Assembly (NCBI GenBank): GCA_016808115.1 | Contig: JAEQBH010001517.1 | Span: 1-64,000, forward strand | DNA length: 64,000 nt | Origin: Tetrastigma voinierianum | Lineage: Eukaryota; Streptophyta; Magnoliopsida; Vitales; Vitaceae | Reading direction: 5' to 3' | Program-made: the position numbers and the translations under genes | In this document: positions 35,617 through 49,637 of the stretch, piece by piece | Position numbering within the stretch: position 1 is the first letter of the stretch | Layout: each line of letters starts with the position of its first letter | The notes under the pieces: model-generated | What the model was told of the DNA's origin: nothing | The model's input: the letters and a program-made list of their open reading frames with translations, nothing else | Databases searched by the model: none

Positions 35617-37077
35617 TGTAATACCGTAATTTTGAGCGCGTTTGATTTAAATTATTAAGTTTTAATTTGATTTATTAATTTAAAATTTTTCCTAATTATA
35701 TATTTATTTTAACCCTAGTATTTATTTTTGGGCCTTAATATTTATCTTTGGCCATAAAATATTTAGATAATTATTTTAATAATTATTTTGATTAAATTAA
35801 ATGCTAAAAGTCTGATAAATATCTTAATATATATAAATTATTTTTCCTAATCAAGTTTTAATTTAGTTAAGCCACAATTAAGCATAATTAGGGACTTAGT
35901 GTAATTAATTATAATTAAGGAGGACTTTAGGGTTGTTGCTGATTGGAAAAGTCCACTTTTGCCCCCGACTCTCTCCTCACGCCACCCTTCTCCCTCTTCT
36001 TCTCCGGCGCCGCCACCATATGTCAGTGTTTCAGGAGAGCCCGCGAGTCCGAGCCACGAGGCACGAGAGACGTCACCCCGCACTTCCTTGACCTTCGTGC
36101 CGCAGTTCATTGGAAACGCCTCGGAATCGCAGGAACCCACCTCGCCGTTTCTCTCTAAGCCCACTTCCTCCAGTTTCGTTCCGGCCACCTCCGCCCGGCC
36201 AGGCACGATTTGAACTCCTCGCTAAAACCTAAGAATCCACCCTTGATCGCGTTTCGAGGTCGTTTTGCGGTGAACGGAGGGTGGGCTTCTCGCCGGAGTT
36301 GGAGGCGTCGGGGCGATTCGGCCCTAGGTGGTCCTACGAAAACAATTACATTTTGGATCCCTTGGGCCTTGGGCTTCCGGCGTGGGTGTCTCGGAATCTA
36401 TTTAGGCAACCCTCAAATTTTAGGCCACCGTCGGCGGCCGGACCTCGGGGCGTGCGAGACGACGTCCGTCCATTAAGTGGTTAAGCCCAGTTGCAATCGG
36501 TTTTAAATCGAGACTGGTAAAGATTACATGCTTTAAACGTGTAGAAACCCCAATTGTATAATTGTTCGATATTCGTATTTTAATTGTTCGTAAATGTTAT
36601 TTTAATATTGAAAATGCCTTATTTATCGTTTAATTGCTTATGTTCGGGTTTTGAAAAGATGTAATTTAAAAATATATATACGGTTTGATGTTGTGTTTAA
36701 TTTTATCCTGTGTAATTCGAACCGCGTTGATTTTTTTTGATTAAACGTATTTTTACTTATATCTGGAGTTATTAATGTATAAATATAATTAATTATCCGA
36801 AGCTATAAATTGTATCAATTGTGTTTATCGTGATTTGTTTGGCCTTTGTGTTGGATTGGGTCGAGCCGTGGATTTATCTGTAGTTGTGGCCCGGCTCGAC
36901 ATTGGATTAATTGTGGATATTAGAAGTGTATTTTTATCAGGTTACGGACAGTTTCTGAGGAGTTAAGTCAGTTTTAGGGGAGGTTACGAGATTTTCGATT
37001 AGAACATAAGTTAGATTTTAGTCGGTTTCCCAGTGCGTGAGTTGCCTGGTCGAGTCTAGGTATGTTCAAATCTTAAT
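35617..37077 (+). mobile_element. 3' LTR of T2-B, first part
   Basis: It begins TGTAATACCGTAATTTTG and matches 21189-22660 of the 5' LTR. It stops at ...AAATCTTAAT, where the reversed T2-F LTR is inserted, and continues at 49934. Confidence 0.87.
37073..37077. repeat. Target-site duplication TTAAT, left copy
   Basis: TTAAT precedes TGTCACGAGC (reversed LTR end) and is repeated at 49934-49938. Confidence 0.82.
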
Positions 37078-39414
37078 TGTCACGAGCGATACGGGGATCG
37101 AGGCCCAGGCGCTGGGGAATGGGAGGCGTAAGGCCCGCACGAAACGTAGCAAACCTAGCGAAATATGCACATCACAGGCTATCATGCGATCACGACAATA
37201 TATCAACATACATATATAATATGCTCAGATGCAAACATCGATAGGGAGAGATAAAATCTCAATTCCACATACACCATCTTCATACACCAAATAGCGAAAT
37301 TATACGAATTACAAAATATACTAATATTCAGAAATCTTTGCTGATGGCCTTTAGATTACATAGACAAAGTTAATAATATCATAATAGTACATGTAACCGC
37401 CGTGAAGGAAGAGAATTCGGCGGGTTATCAAGGATCTGAAGAAGGAGGGCCAGCGATTACTGAAAAATAAATTGAGGTATCGGTCTCGAGTGATTAATAT
37501 CATATAATTTATGTACCACATCTACAACCAAAATGTTATACATACTTATAGTAATTCATAATATAAACATGGTAATGAAAATCATATTAATAAAGAAATT
37601 CACATAATCGTGTATACGCACCCAGCACAGTTCATGTCATAACACAACATCACATCAATCGAGAACACTAGCAGGACCCTATACTCCAATGCTATAAGCC
37701 TTACGGCTCTCTCTCAATCAATGGGCTGAGCCACAGGAAATTAACGACGGGGTCATATCGTCAACATAATCCAATAACTATAGTAGCGCCCAGGAGAAAT
37801 GCTCGACCGGGGTCCTTACCTCCAGACATCTAATATATCATAATCCATGGCCAGAAACCCCGAGTAGCAGCTCGACCGGGGACCTTACATAGGCATCCGA
37901 GAAGCGCTCGACCGGGGAGCTCATATCCATAATCATTAATACAGTAATATAATCGAGTTAATGCGATTGCGCTTCTTGCGATCTGATGTAACCTGTCGGT
38001 GGTATGTCTGCTATAGTTCCCATTACAAACATTGCAATACAATGCTCGACAATATCACATCGACAATACACTCATCCGTCATCCACGTAATGATCTCATA
38101 TGAATATAATATTAATAATAGTAATAATAATATAGGTATCGGGATGACGGAATACAATTTAATTCCCACAATACTACACTATGCATGCAAGCGATGTATT
38201 TATAAGCTATATGATATCAACTCAGTGCTCGGATCTCGGAGATCGCTCCCTGCATACTCGGGCTGTCACAGGCGGAGGCGTCGGACAATCTAGAATGGAA
38301 AAGACATAATTAATAATAAGATTAAGATTTAAATATACTCTAGATTTCGACCAGACAACTCCACGGACTAGCGTCGCAAAGCGTACTTATGTTCTCTTAG
38401 AAAATTAAACAGAACCTCCCTAAAAGCTGGACTTAACTCCTGTAAAACGGTTCAGAACCTTACTTCTAATATCCACGATTAATCGATGTCGAGTCGGGCC
38501 TGAGTATAGAGATAGATCCTTATTTCACGACCCAATCCAAATAAATACGATCCAGGATCACGATAAATTCAATTATACAGTGTAAACTTAACTATTAAAT
38601 AAATACAGTCAATAAAATACGTTTAAATGAAATTTAATACGGTTCGAATCACACGGAATATGATTAAATACAGTATCGAGCCGGAATATACCATTTAAAT
38701 TATAACTTCCAAAAATACGTACATACGTAATTAAACGATAAATAAAGCATTTTTAATATAAAGACATTATTAACGAACAATTAAAATCGATTATCGTACA
38801 AATACGATTAGGAGTTCCTGGCGTTTTGGGGTATAGATTCTTTCTGAAGCTCGAGATGCGAAACTGATTGCTAGTCGGACCACGGAACTGGGACCCGAGC
38901 GTTCTGTCTGGGGCACGCTTCCCCGGTCGCCGCCCGTAGGCGGTGGCGGAAAGTTGAGTTCTTAGGAGATTAAAGGACACCAGCATGGCTTGGCTTCAAG
39001 GGACCCCAAAGTAATTGTTTTTCGTCAAAGGACCATCGGGTGGCGAATCGGCTAAACGGTCCCAAACTCCGGCGAAGCTCCGCCCCTCCGTTCGCGGCAA
39101 AGCGACCTTGGAAAGCGTCGATCAAGGTGGATCCTTAGGTTTTGGGGCGAGGTTGGATCTGGTGTCGGTTTGGGGCGGAGGTGGCGGGCAGCGGGAGTGG
39201 AGTTAGAGAGAAAATGGCGAGTGGGTTAGCGATTTGAGGCGTTTTCCGGTAAGATCAAGGGTGGTCGAAGGTGGGTGGCGTCGAGGTGGAGTCTTTGCGG
39301 TGATTGCGAGGCTTGGGGTGTGGGAAACGGTTGAATGAGTGGCGGCGTGGAAGGAGAGAAGGGGCGCCTTGAGGAGGAAAGGCTAAAAATGTAATTTGGC
39401 AACTTCAAAATTAC
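37078..39414 (-). mobile_element. T2-F: reversed solo LTR, left part
   Basis: TGTCACGAGCGATACGGGGA is the reverse complement of a T2 LTR end. The sequence continues through the minisatellite (about 37680-37925) and the first-half landmarks in reverse order, until it is broken by T2-C at 39415. No interior sequence is attached: left and right parts add up to ~2.63 kb, the length of one LTR. Confidence 0.82.
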
Positions 39415-41982
39415 TGTAATACCCGAAATTTAAGCGCGTTTTAATTTGGATTATTAATATAAATTTTTCCTAATTATATATATTTATGACCTAAGTATTT
39501 ATTTTTAGGTCTTAATAAATTATTTTGACATATAGGTGTATGTGAATGTTATTTTTAATAGTTATATGGCTTAATTTAAGTGTTAAAATAAAGAAAATAC
39601 TTAAATATACTAATTATACCCTAATTAAGTTTTAATTACAGTTTAACTCAAATTAAATTAGGGACTTAAGTGAAGTTGATTAATATAATGGAGGGATTTA
39701 AAGGTAAATTGGGAAGTTGCCAAATTACATTTTTGGCCTTTCTTCTTCCTTTCACCTTTGGCCCCTTCTCTTTTTCTCCCTTCGGCGCCACCTCAGTCAA
39801 CCATTTCGGCCACCCCAAGCCTGCACTCACTCATAAGACTCACCTCGGCCTTGACCACCCTCGACTACCGCTTGGACTCCTTCGGAAGCGCCTCGAATCG
39901 CGGAACCCACCTCGCCCTTTTCTCTCTCTAGCTTCAGCTCCGTTTTCTCGCGTTTTGGCCTCCTCCCAAGCCAGAGCACGAGATCTGAACTCCTCGCCCC
40001 AAAATAAGGATCCACCCTTGATCAGCGTTCAGTCGTTTTCTTGGAGTGAGCGAGGGTGGAGCTCTAGCCCGAGTGGGAGCTATCGGGACTTGATCCCAGC
40101 CACTTTCAGATGGTCCTACGGCAACGATCACATTTTTGGGTCCCTTGAGCTTTGGGCTTCGCGTGGGTGTCCTTAGAATCAATTTCCGACCACCTTCAAC
40201 TTTTCCGGCCACCGTCGGCGGCGGCGGACTTCGGGAAGCGTGCCAGGGACAGAACGTCCGTCCCCGTTCCATGGTTAGGCCGGTCGCGTCGGTTCGCGTG
40301 AGCTTGATGAAATCTATACCCTAAAGCGTGTATGAACTCCTGTCGTGTATTTGTCAGAATGTCGATTTTAATTGCTTTCGATAATATGTTGGATATGTCC
40401 AGCGTATTTCGGACTACGTTGAATCGATTAATTGTATTGTATGATCGAAATGATTAATAAGATTGATTGTGTATATTGCGAATACAAATTATTGATTTGA
40501 TGGATTGGGGCGAGCCGGGCAATAAAATTGTAGTTGTGTGGCGACGATGTTTATTCTTGTGTATATTGGAAATGTTATTTAGCGGGTTACGGACTTGTTT
40601 CTGGGGAGTTAAGTCCGAGTTTTTAGGGAGGTTCTGCGTTTCGGTAGAATTTAGATGTCTTTTATATCGGTCTAGCACATTGATTGTCTAGTCGAGGTCT
40701 AGAGTTAAGCAAACTGAATCTTGATATTGATTATGTCTTTTTCTATTCTAGATTGTCCAAACCTTGACTCGCGAGCGACTGAGGCGTAGAAGCGGCTCAC
40801 GGATGATTCTTATTGAGTTGATATCATATAGTTTATAACACACCATTTGCATGGGAATGCATAACATTTATGGCATTAAGCTACATTCGAGTCATCTGCG
40901 ACATGATTATTACTATTGAAATGTTGTTACTATGGTAATTAAATTATTTAGTTTATGAAGTATATCTGCATATGAGACTGTTATAATGATGGATGTGAGT
41001 GTGTATTGTATTTGCAATGAGTTATATGCGCGGAACTATAGTGGGACATACCACCTGATGGGTTATCGGGGACCGCGTCTTGCTGCCGGTATTGATCAGA
41101 TTATGTTATAGGTTTGCGGATTTATGAATGTGGGTTCCACAGTTTGAGCGTTTCTCTCGGAATGGGAGGTAAAGTCCTGGTTGAGCGTTACTCTCGGGGC
41201 GCCGGCTATGGATTATGATATGTTAGTTGCTGGAGGTAAGGACCCTGGTTGAGCATTCTCTCGGGGCGCCAGCTATAGGTTATTGGATTAAGTGTCGACT
41301 GGAGTTAAGGACCCTGGTCGAGCATTCTCTCGAGGCGCCAGTCTCATTGGATTTGGAAGAGTAGTGAACTATAGTATTGGAGTATAGGGTCCTACCCCAG
41401 TGTTCTCGATTGATGCATTGGTGTGTTGCGATAGACTACACATGCAGTGCGATATACATAATTATGAATTCCTTTATTAATAAAATTTTCATTACCATGT
41501 TTTATATTATGAATTACGATAAATATATATAACATTTTGGTTGTAGATGTGGTATAAATTATATGATAATTAACCTCGAGAGTGGCAGGTCTCGATTTAT
41601 TTTCAGGTTAATGGGTCCTCCTTCTCGAGATCCTTGATAACTTGCGAATTCTCTTCCTTCACGGCGGTTACATGTACTATTATGATATTAATCTTTTGTC
41701 TATTTAATCTAGGTGTGTCAACTGCGGTACTTTGGAATATTAGCATGTTTTGTAATTTGAGATAGTGCATTTTATTTTGTGTATGATGACCGGTGTATGT
41801 GGGATCGGACTTTATCTCTCATATTGATGTTTGGCATGCGGCATATATATATATGTATGTTGATATAGTCAGGTGATCGCATGATAGTCGGCATGAATAT
41901 TTCAATAAGGCTTGCTTTACGGGTTTGATTGTGTGCCTTCCCGTTCCACAGTGGAGTCACGGCCCGGATTGAATTAGTGACA
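39415..41982 (+). mobile_element. 5' LTR of T2-C
   Basis: It begins TGTAATACCCGAAATTTAAG and ends TTAGTGACA. It carries four minisatellite units near 41145-41345, one more than the T2-B LTRs. The ORF at 39670-40176 starts within the LTR and is read as non-coding. Confidence 0.87.
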
Positions 41983-41986
41983 AAGT

Positions 41987-41997
41987 TGGTATCGAGC
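41987..41997 (+). promoter_or_regulatory. Primer-binding site of T2-C
   Basis: TGGTATCGAGC equals TGGTATCAGAGC of T2-B with one A missing from the CAG. Confidence 0.82.
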
Positions 41998-42009
41998 TAT
42001 AGGTTCATT

Positions 42010-43640
42010 TCTATATTTCAGAGTCTAAGTTTCGATCATCTTTAACGGAACTAGGATCGAGTTCGTCCTTATCTGTCACCATTACGTCTAGTTTACCTTG
42101 CTTCGTAGTTAGGGCGTCTGATTTGATATCGATAGTCTTGTGTTTACTTTCGGTATGAGGCCGGAGATCGAGAATTCGTCTGTGGCGGTCTGCCCGTCTG
42201 CATGGCGATGCGGCGCATAGTTCTATGATGAGGCCCGGGAGGCCCGAAGTGGGGTATCCCCTCGGCCCAGATCCACGAGTTCTGGGAGAGGCGAAGAGTG
42301 AGGGTAGGCCCGTCTGGTGACTAGGCAGTGCCGGTGATGAGCCACGAGGCCGAGGAGCCACGGGTTAATGTGCCCAGGAGCACGGAGTTTGTTTCTGATG
42401 GATGCTGTAATCGACCACTATGGAGGCATTTTGGCAGGTATGGCCCGGGGTGCGGAGACTGACCCTCCGACAGCGATGGAGTATCGTGACTGCGGTACAC
42501 TAACGAGTTCGTGGGTGGACCCGGATTTGACCCGAGATCACATTCCTTTGTTCGATTACGCGGGCTTAATGAGGTTGTATTTGATGGGGTATCGGTGACC
42601 CGATGGATTTTACGGGCCGAAGTGGAAAGAGAGCATTTGATCGAGAGCATCGATGGAAGCGGACTGTGAGATGGCGGGTTTCTCCCTCAAGGGCTTATCA
42701 TTGCGGTGGTACAAAGGATTACATTAAAGCGTTTCTTGAGGGTATGACATGGGCTTCCGAGTTCAGGGGAGATTTGAAGATAACTACATTTCTTTTGCCG
42801 TAGGGCAAGATGCAGGAACAGTTTGGCAGGCGAAGAGATGATATGCGTAGTGGAGTACGTAGGTTCGTAGTATCTTAGTAAGAATTTGCTCGGAGTTAGT
42901 TGCGGGTGGAGCTGCGAAGGCAGTAAGTACCATCAGGGCTCGGACCACATTTCATATCCTTGGTACAGTCGAGGAAGTGTAGCTTCTTGGAAGTCACTGA
43001 TTTAGCGAGACAGATGGAGACTGACCTTCGCCTTCATGGTATCTTAGTGGATGGTGCTAAGAAGGGCCGCGGAGGAACAAGCTAGTACCTGCTTGCTGCG
43101 GCGCAGTATTATGAGTGGTGCAGGTACTTCGGTGAGTACGAGGTCAGCAGACGGAAGCGATTTAGACCAAAGGGTCCTGAAGGGTAGGCCTTGACGGAAA
43201 AGGGTTATAGAGCTTAAAGTTGGACGGGGTTTAGGCCCGGTGGGGCATAGTTCAAGGGACGAGTTCGGGCTCGAGTCTGTGTGTGGTCACGGCACTTGAT
43301 ATGTGCCCACGGTGTGGTAGTGCATCCGGGACCTTGTATGGCCCGGTAGTGGGCTTGTTTTAGGTGTGGAGAGTTGGGCCATATGGCGAATCATGTCTGG
43401 GCTCCCAGCCCGTGACCTTTTCCTCGGGGGTTACGCGGTAGATGTGTTGCCCGCCCAGTTCATTGGACAACGCCTAGTTCTTCTCAGGCGGGTGCGCGTT
43501 ATATAGCGGCCGATGGGTGATGGTTATGGAGGTGGGGCTCAGGGAGAGGATTTTGTGGTAGGGGCCAGGGTCAGGATTCGAGCTCCTACCAGTCTGGACG
43601 TGGTCAGGCCAGAGTTTTTACACTCACTCCTCAGGACGCT
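42010..43640 (+). pseudogene. T2-C gag
   Basis: It is collinear with T2-B gag. The ATG seen in T2-B is lost here (TATATTTCAGAG in place of TATGGCCCCAGAG). Zinc-knuckle remnants are a CPRCG phrase near 43305 and CFRCGELGHMANH from 43356 (C-x2-C-x4-H, with the last Cys out of frame by one base). Frequent frame changes. Confidence 0.72.
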
Positions 43641-45700
43641 AGGGCGTCAAATGTTGTCGTGTATCAGTGCCTATTCAGGTGCAGTATACTAAGGCTAGGG
43701 TGTTATTAGATCCCAAGTTGCACACACTCCTTTGTGTCTCTAGTTTTGCATTTAGGCTTGGTGTTATTGACCGGACGAGCCTCAGTTATCAGTCACTACC
43801 CCCTGCGGTGATGCCTTGAGGCGGATATTTACTTTCCGTGTGGAGTTTACGTAGTAGGCGAAGCCTTACGGCGGATCTTATTTTGTTGGATGTGATGGAT
43901 TTCGAGTTGTGCGGGTATGGATTGGTTGGCCGGGCACTACGCCATAGCTGGATTCTTGAGAGAGAGCAAGTGGTTTTTCGGGATTCCGGGGAGTTCGGAG
44001 TTTGGGTTTCGTGGTGACGGATCTGGCCACTTCAATTTAATTTCAGCCATTACAGCTAGGCGGATGTTACGTCGGGGGTGCCAGGGTTATCTGGCTCTTG
44101 TGAGGACACGGCGATGGAGCTAAATTAGGTTGATGATGTCCTATTGCTTGTGAATTTCTGATGTTTTCCCGGAGGTTGCAGGTTGCCACTGACGGGAGAT
44201 AGACTTTTGCATCGATATTGTACCGGGCACAGCTCCTATCTCCTTGCCACCTTATAGGATGCTTTTGCGAAGTGGAAGGAAATTTGAAGGAGGCGATTCT
44301 GGTTGTTAGACAAAGGTTTTGTCAGGCCTAGTACTTCTCCCTGGGGTGCTCCTGTACTATTTGTAAAGAAGAAAGATGGTTCACTACGGCTATGTATGGT
44401 GCAGACGGTGAGCAAGGTGACCATTCGCGGTAATATCCATTCCCGAATAGATGTGACATTTGATCGGCGAGTGCATCATGTTTTTCTAAGATTGATTTAC
44501 GGTTAGGATATCATCAGTTGAGAATAAGACATGAGGATGTTCAGAAACTGACATTCGGACCCGAATGCGGCCATTATGAGTTCCTAGTGATGTCTTTTGG
44601 ACTCCTATTGTCACGTTAGCGGCCTTTATGGATTTGATGAACAGGGTGTTCAAACCCTTCCTGGATCGCTTTGTGATTGTGTTCATTGATGATATCTTAG
44701 TATATTCGGGTGAGGAGGGCATGTAGAGCATTTAAGGATAGTATTCTGTTGAGACTTGAGGAGCATCGAGTTATATGCCAAGTTCTCAAATGTGAATTTG
44801 GGCTGGATAGTGTAACTTTCTTGGGACGTATAGTATCGAGGAAGGTATTCAAGTGGATCGAAGAAGATAGAGGCGATGATGGATTGGCGAGACCAACCCC
44901 CACGGTGGCGGGTTCGAGTTTCCTGGGTTCAGCCGGTTATTATCGCCGTTTGTGCAAGTTTTTTCGGATCCTTCTACACCCTTGACACGGTTGGCTTGAG
45001 AAGAATGTGAGGTTTCAGTGGACAGAGGTTTGTGAGGCGGGTTTTCAGAAGCTGAAGGATTGTTTGACCTCTGCTCCAGTGTTGGCGTTACCTTCTGGTT
45101 CAGGAGGTTATACGATTGCTGTGTGAGCGCTTCAGTCGGATTGGGGTGTGTATTGATCGCGACACGGTAAGGTGATTGCTTATGCTTCTAGAAGCGATTT
45201 GAAAAACACGAGCGAAATTACCCGCTCCATGACTTGGAGATGGCGGGCGTGATTTTTGCATTGAAGATCACGGAGACATTACGGCTTATGGTGAGACGTC
45301 TTGAGATCTTCACGGATCATAAGAGTTTAAAATATATTTTTGACGGAGAATAAATTTGAGACAGAGAAGATGGGTGGAATTGGCAGGACTATGATTGTAC
45401 GGTCCAGTATCACCCAGTAAAGGTAATGTGGTGGCGAGATGCTTTGAGTAGGAAATCATCAGGCAGTCTCGCCACATTAGTGCGGAGAAGCGACAATTGA
45501 CTAGGGAGTTGTATAAATTGTATGATCAGGGTTACAGTACGCGTTAGATCTGGAGCACCACCTTTGTTGAGTCAATCGATTCGATGGGCGGGAATTAAAA
45601 CTGACTCGATCTGAGACACGGTTGATAGAATTATGAATATGAGGTTCAGCAGGGTCAGGCAGATGATTTTGTGATTGGAGATGATGGCACGTTGAGATTG
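43641..45700 (+). pseudogene. T2-C protease, reverse transcriptase and RNase H
   Basis: The protease motif near 43705-43740 is damaged (TTAGATCCCAAGTTGCACAC in place of the D-S-G-A-T coding). RT starts near 44250; LDKGFVRPSTSPWGAPVLF is intact at 44306-44362, and KKDGSLRLC follows. The catalytic VFIDDILVYS is at 44679-44708. A YYRRLCKFF piece is near 44940. RNase H is present at about 45100-45330 with frame breaks in the first Asp motif. Confidence 0.82.
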
Positions 45701-46990
45701 GGTACTAGGTTGTGAGTCCCCGATGTTGATGGACTTAGGAGAGAGATTATGGAAGAGGCTCATCATACAGCTTACAGTATTCATCCCGGTTCCACTAAGA
45801 TGTATCATGATCTAAGGGTAGCTTCTATTGGTGAGTGGGTATGAAGAAGGATGTGCGAGTTTATATCCAAGTGTTTGACTTGCAGCGAGTCAAACCCAGG
45901 CATGAAATGATGCGGGCCATTTCGCGATACTCCCGTTCCAGTGGAAATGGGAGAATATTACACCATGGACTTTGTGGCCCAGGTTTACCTCGAACCGGCG
46001 GGGGTATGATTCCATTTGGGTGATAGTCGATCGAATGACTAAGTCGGCACACTTCTTACTTGTGAAGACAACTTTTTCCATAGCCAGGTATCTTTAGGGT
46101 GTATATTGAGAAGGATTGTTAATAGTCTTCATGGGATCCAGTTTCGATTGTGGTAATCGACGGAGGGCCTAGTTCTTCTGGGTTTTGGCGAGCTATGAGG
46201 AGCCCAGTACCGATTGGACTTTAGCACAACTTTTCACCCTCAGACAGATGGACAGTCTGAGAGGACTATTCAGACGTTGGAAGACATGTTAAGGATGTGC
46301 GTGATGGATTTTGGAGGCCAATGGGATTGGCATTTACCTTTGGTGGAGTTCGCGTACAACAACAGTTATCATGCTAGTATTATCAGTATAGCCTTCACGA
46401 GGCATTGTATGGCGGAAGTGTAGATCGCCGGTTCTTTGGGGAAGAAGTTGGTGAAAGGAAGTTAGCGGGGTCGAGATTGGTCAAATCACTTCACGAAAAG
46501 ATTCCTATCATTCGAGATCGGTTGAGGACCGCTTTGTGAGCAGGCTATCTGGACCCAGAGGAAACATGTTAGAGTTTGGTGTAGGTGAGTATGTATTCAC
46601 GAAGGTTTCCCAAATGCGGCGTGATGAGATTTAGTAAGAAGGGGAAGTTAGCACCTGGCTCTACGTGGGACCATTTGAGATTGTGGATAGAGTTGGGGAT
46701 GTAGCCTACCATTGGGTTGCCACCTAGTCTCGCGAATCTAAATCAGGTCTTTCATATATCTATCTTGAGGAAGTGCGTGCGGATCCTTCACATGTGCTCT
46801 GAGGCCCAGTAGAGATCGGTGAGTTTATCGTATGAGGAGCTGTAGCTATTGTGGATACTAGGTTCGTCGACTCAGATCAAAAAGTCATTCGATGGTCAAA
46901 GTCCTATGGCGAATCATTCGGTGAAGAGTGCACTTGGGAATCCAGGCCGGGGAGAGTGCGTTCATGCCATACTTGTTCGGTAATGAGGTA
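45701..46990 (+). pseudogene. T2-C integrase and chromodomain-like C-terminus
   Basis: The equivalent of the T1-E target site is at about 45695-45725 and is uninterrupted here. WVIVDRMTKSAHFL is at about 46019-46060 and VIDGGPSSSGFW at about 46155-46190, covering the first two catalytic Asp positions. The best open frame in the nest is 46214-46423, with MDFSTTFHPQTDGQSERT followed by a WDWHLPLVEFAYNNSYHAS phrase, containing the catalytic Glu of the DDE triad. A GPFEIVDRVG phrase lies near 46668. The tail to 46990 resembles a damaged chromodomain. Confidence 0.84.
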
Positions 46991-47021
46991 TGTTTCTTAT
47001 TCTTAAGTCGAGGGCGAATTT

Positions 47022-47037
47022 TCTTAAGGGGAAAAAC
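47022..47037 (+). promoter_or_regulatory. Polypurine tract of T2-C
   Basis: CTTAAGGGGAAAAAC precedes ATAATACG, a decayed T2 LTR start (TGTAATACC in other copies). Confidence 0.7.
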
Positions 47038-49637
47038 ATAATACGAAATTTAAGCGTTTAATTTGGATTATTAATATAAATTTTTCTAATTATATATCAT
47101 TTATAATTTATTACTAATCAATTTATTTTAGGTCTAATAATTATTTTGGCCATATAAATTATGTAGATAATTATTTTAATAGTTATATGGCTTAATTTAA
47201 GTGTTAAAATAAAAGTAAATACTTAAATATATACTAATTATACCTAATTAAGTTTAATTATAATTTAACTCAAATTAAATTGTGATTAGGGACTTAATTG
47301 AGTTGATTAATATAATGGAGGGATTTAAAGTAAGTGGGAAGTTGCCAAATTACATTTTTGGCCTTTCTTCTTCCTCCTTCACGCGCCCCCCCCCCCCCTT
47401 TCTCTTTTCTCCCTTCCGGCGCCGCCACCTTCGTTCAGCCATTTCCGGCCACCCCCAAGCCTGCACTCACTCGCAAAAGACTCACTTCGACGTAGCCACC
47501 CTGGGCGGCTACGCCCGGACTCCTTCGGAACGCCTCGAATCGCCTGAGACCCACCTCGCCCTTTTCTCTCTAGCGCCGCACTCCAGTTTCGCGTTTCAGG
47601 CCACCTCATGACGGGCACGGTCTGAACTCCTCGCCCCCAACGGATCCACCTTGATCAACGTTTTCGAGGTCGTTTTGCCGGTGAAGCGAAGGGTGGGGCT
47701 CGTGGGTTGGGGCGCGCCGGGACCGATTCAGGCCTCGATAGTCCTCGGCCAACGAATCATTTTTTTGGGTCCCTTGAGCTTTGGGCTTCTAGTGAATTGT
47801 CCCAGAATCAATTTCGGAGCCACCTTCAACTTTTAGGCCCGCAGTCGACGGTTTACCGGGAGGCGTGCGGGGACGACGCCCGATCCGTTCCGTGGATTCG
47901 AAGCGGTGCAATGGACTGCGTGACTTAGAGTGGGAATCTCATCCCACCCTTTCAAGAAGCGTGTGTGAACTCCCAATAGTGTATTTTGTCGAATGTCCGA
48001 TTTTAATTGCCGATAATGTATGTTGGATATGTCCCTTGTATTTGGACGTTGAATGATTAATTGTATTGTATGATCGAAGTAGTTAATAAGATTGATTGTG
48101 TATATTGGGAATACAAATTGTTGATTTGATGGATTGGGGCAGTCGAGCGATAAAATTGTAGTTGTGGCCCGGCTCGATGTTTTGTTCTTGTATTATATTG
48201 GAAATGTTATTTAGCGGGTTGGACTTGTTTCTGAGGAGTTAAGTCAGTTTTTAGGGGAGGGGGTTACGCCGAATTTTGTTAGAATTTAGATGTCTTTATA
48301 TCGGTCTAGCACAATGAATTGTCTAGTCGAGTCTAGAGTTAAAGCAAGCCTGAATCTTGATATTGATTATGTCTTTCTATTCTAGATTGTCCGGCCCGGC
48401 TCGCGGGGCGACCCTGGGCGTAGAAGCTGACTCACGGGGCCGATTCTTCTGTGAGTTGATATCATATAGTTTATAACACACCATCTGCATGAAATGCATA
48501 ACATTTATGGCATTAAGCTACATTCGTCATCACGACATGATTATTACTATTGAAATGTTATTTACTATGGTAATTAAATTATTTAGTTGTTATGAAGTAT
48601 ATGCATATGAGGCCCATTGCAATGATGGATGTGAATACAATGTGTATTTGCAATGATTGTAATAGGAACTATAGTAGGACATACCACCTGATGGGTTACA
48701 TCAGGACCGCGTGCGCACCGGTATTGATCAGATTATGTTATAGGTTTATGATGGTTATGGACATGAGTTCCCTGGTTGAGCGTTTCTCTCGGGGATGCCG
48801 GAGGTAAGGTCCCTGGTTGAGCGTTACTCTCGGGGCGCCGGCTATGGATTATGATATGTTAGTTCTTCCGGAGTAGGACCACGGTTGAGCATTCTCTCGG
48901 CATGACTATAGGTTATTAGTTAAGTGTCATTGGGTTAGGACACAGTCGAGCATTCTCAGGGCGCCGGTCATTGGTTTGGAAGAAGCGTGAGGCTTATAGT
49001 ATTGAGTATAGGGTCCTACTAGTGTTCGATTGATGGCTGATGTTTGTGTTATGACATGAACTATCTTTAGGTGCGTATACATAATTATGTGAATTCCTTT
49101 ATTAATAAAATTTTCATTACCATGTTTATATATTATGAATTCTGATAAGTATGTATAACATTTGGTTGCTTAGATGTGGTATAAATTATATGATAATTAA
49201 CTCACTCTCAGTGTGATCTCAATTTATTTTTCAGGTTACGCCGATCTCCTCCTTCTTGAGTCCTTGATAACCCGCGAATTCTCTTCCTTCACGGCGGTTA
49301 CATGTACCCTATTATAGTATTATTAATCTTTGTCTATTATTTAATCTAGAGTGTCCTTTGCGTACTTTTGGAATATTAGCATGTTTTTGTAGTCGGATAA
49401 GTGCATTTGTTTTGTGTATGATGGCCCGATTGTGTATGTGGGATCGAGACTTTATCTCTCCCTATTGATGTTTGGCATCGAGCATATTATATATATATGT
49501 ATGTTGATGCCTATAGTCGGGTGATCGCATGATGAGTCGGCATGAATATTTCAATAAGGCTTGCTACGGGTTTAAATTGGCCTTATGCCTTCCCATTCCT
49601 AGTCTTGGAGTCATGGCCCAGTTATGAGCCATTGACA
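47038..49637 (+). mobile_element. 3' LTR of T2-C
   Basis: It starts at a decayed TGTAATACC and ends GAGCCATTGACA. It has four minisatellite units near 48775-48965, like its 5' partner. A C-run lies near 47388-47398. Confidence 0.84.

Larger units (their letters stand above)
39415..49637 (+). mobile_element. T2-C: full-length uninterrupted T2 gypsy element
   Basis: This 10.2-kb element has LTRs of 2568 and ~2600 bp, PBS at 41987, gag, protease, RT, RNase H, integrase, a chromodomain-like tail and a PPT. It is inserted in the T2-F solo LTR and is the youngest insertion by position in the nest. Flanks ATTAC (39410-39414) and GAAGC (49638-49642) do not match, so no target duplication is shown. 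Coding frames carry many small indels, which is unexpected for the innermost element. Confidence 0.85.

Noticed and set aside
35847..36476. Arg/Ser/Pro-rich frames in the T2 LTR (also 21513-22147, 39670-40324, 47282-47836)
   Set aside because: The same GC-rich transcribed part of the LTR recurs in each copy with different frame breaks, so it does not behave as a conserved gene.
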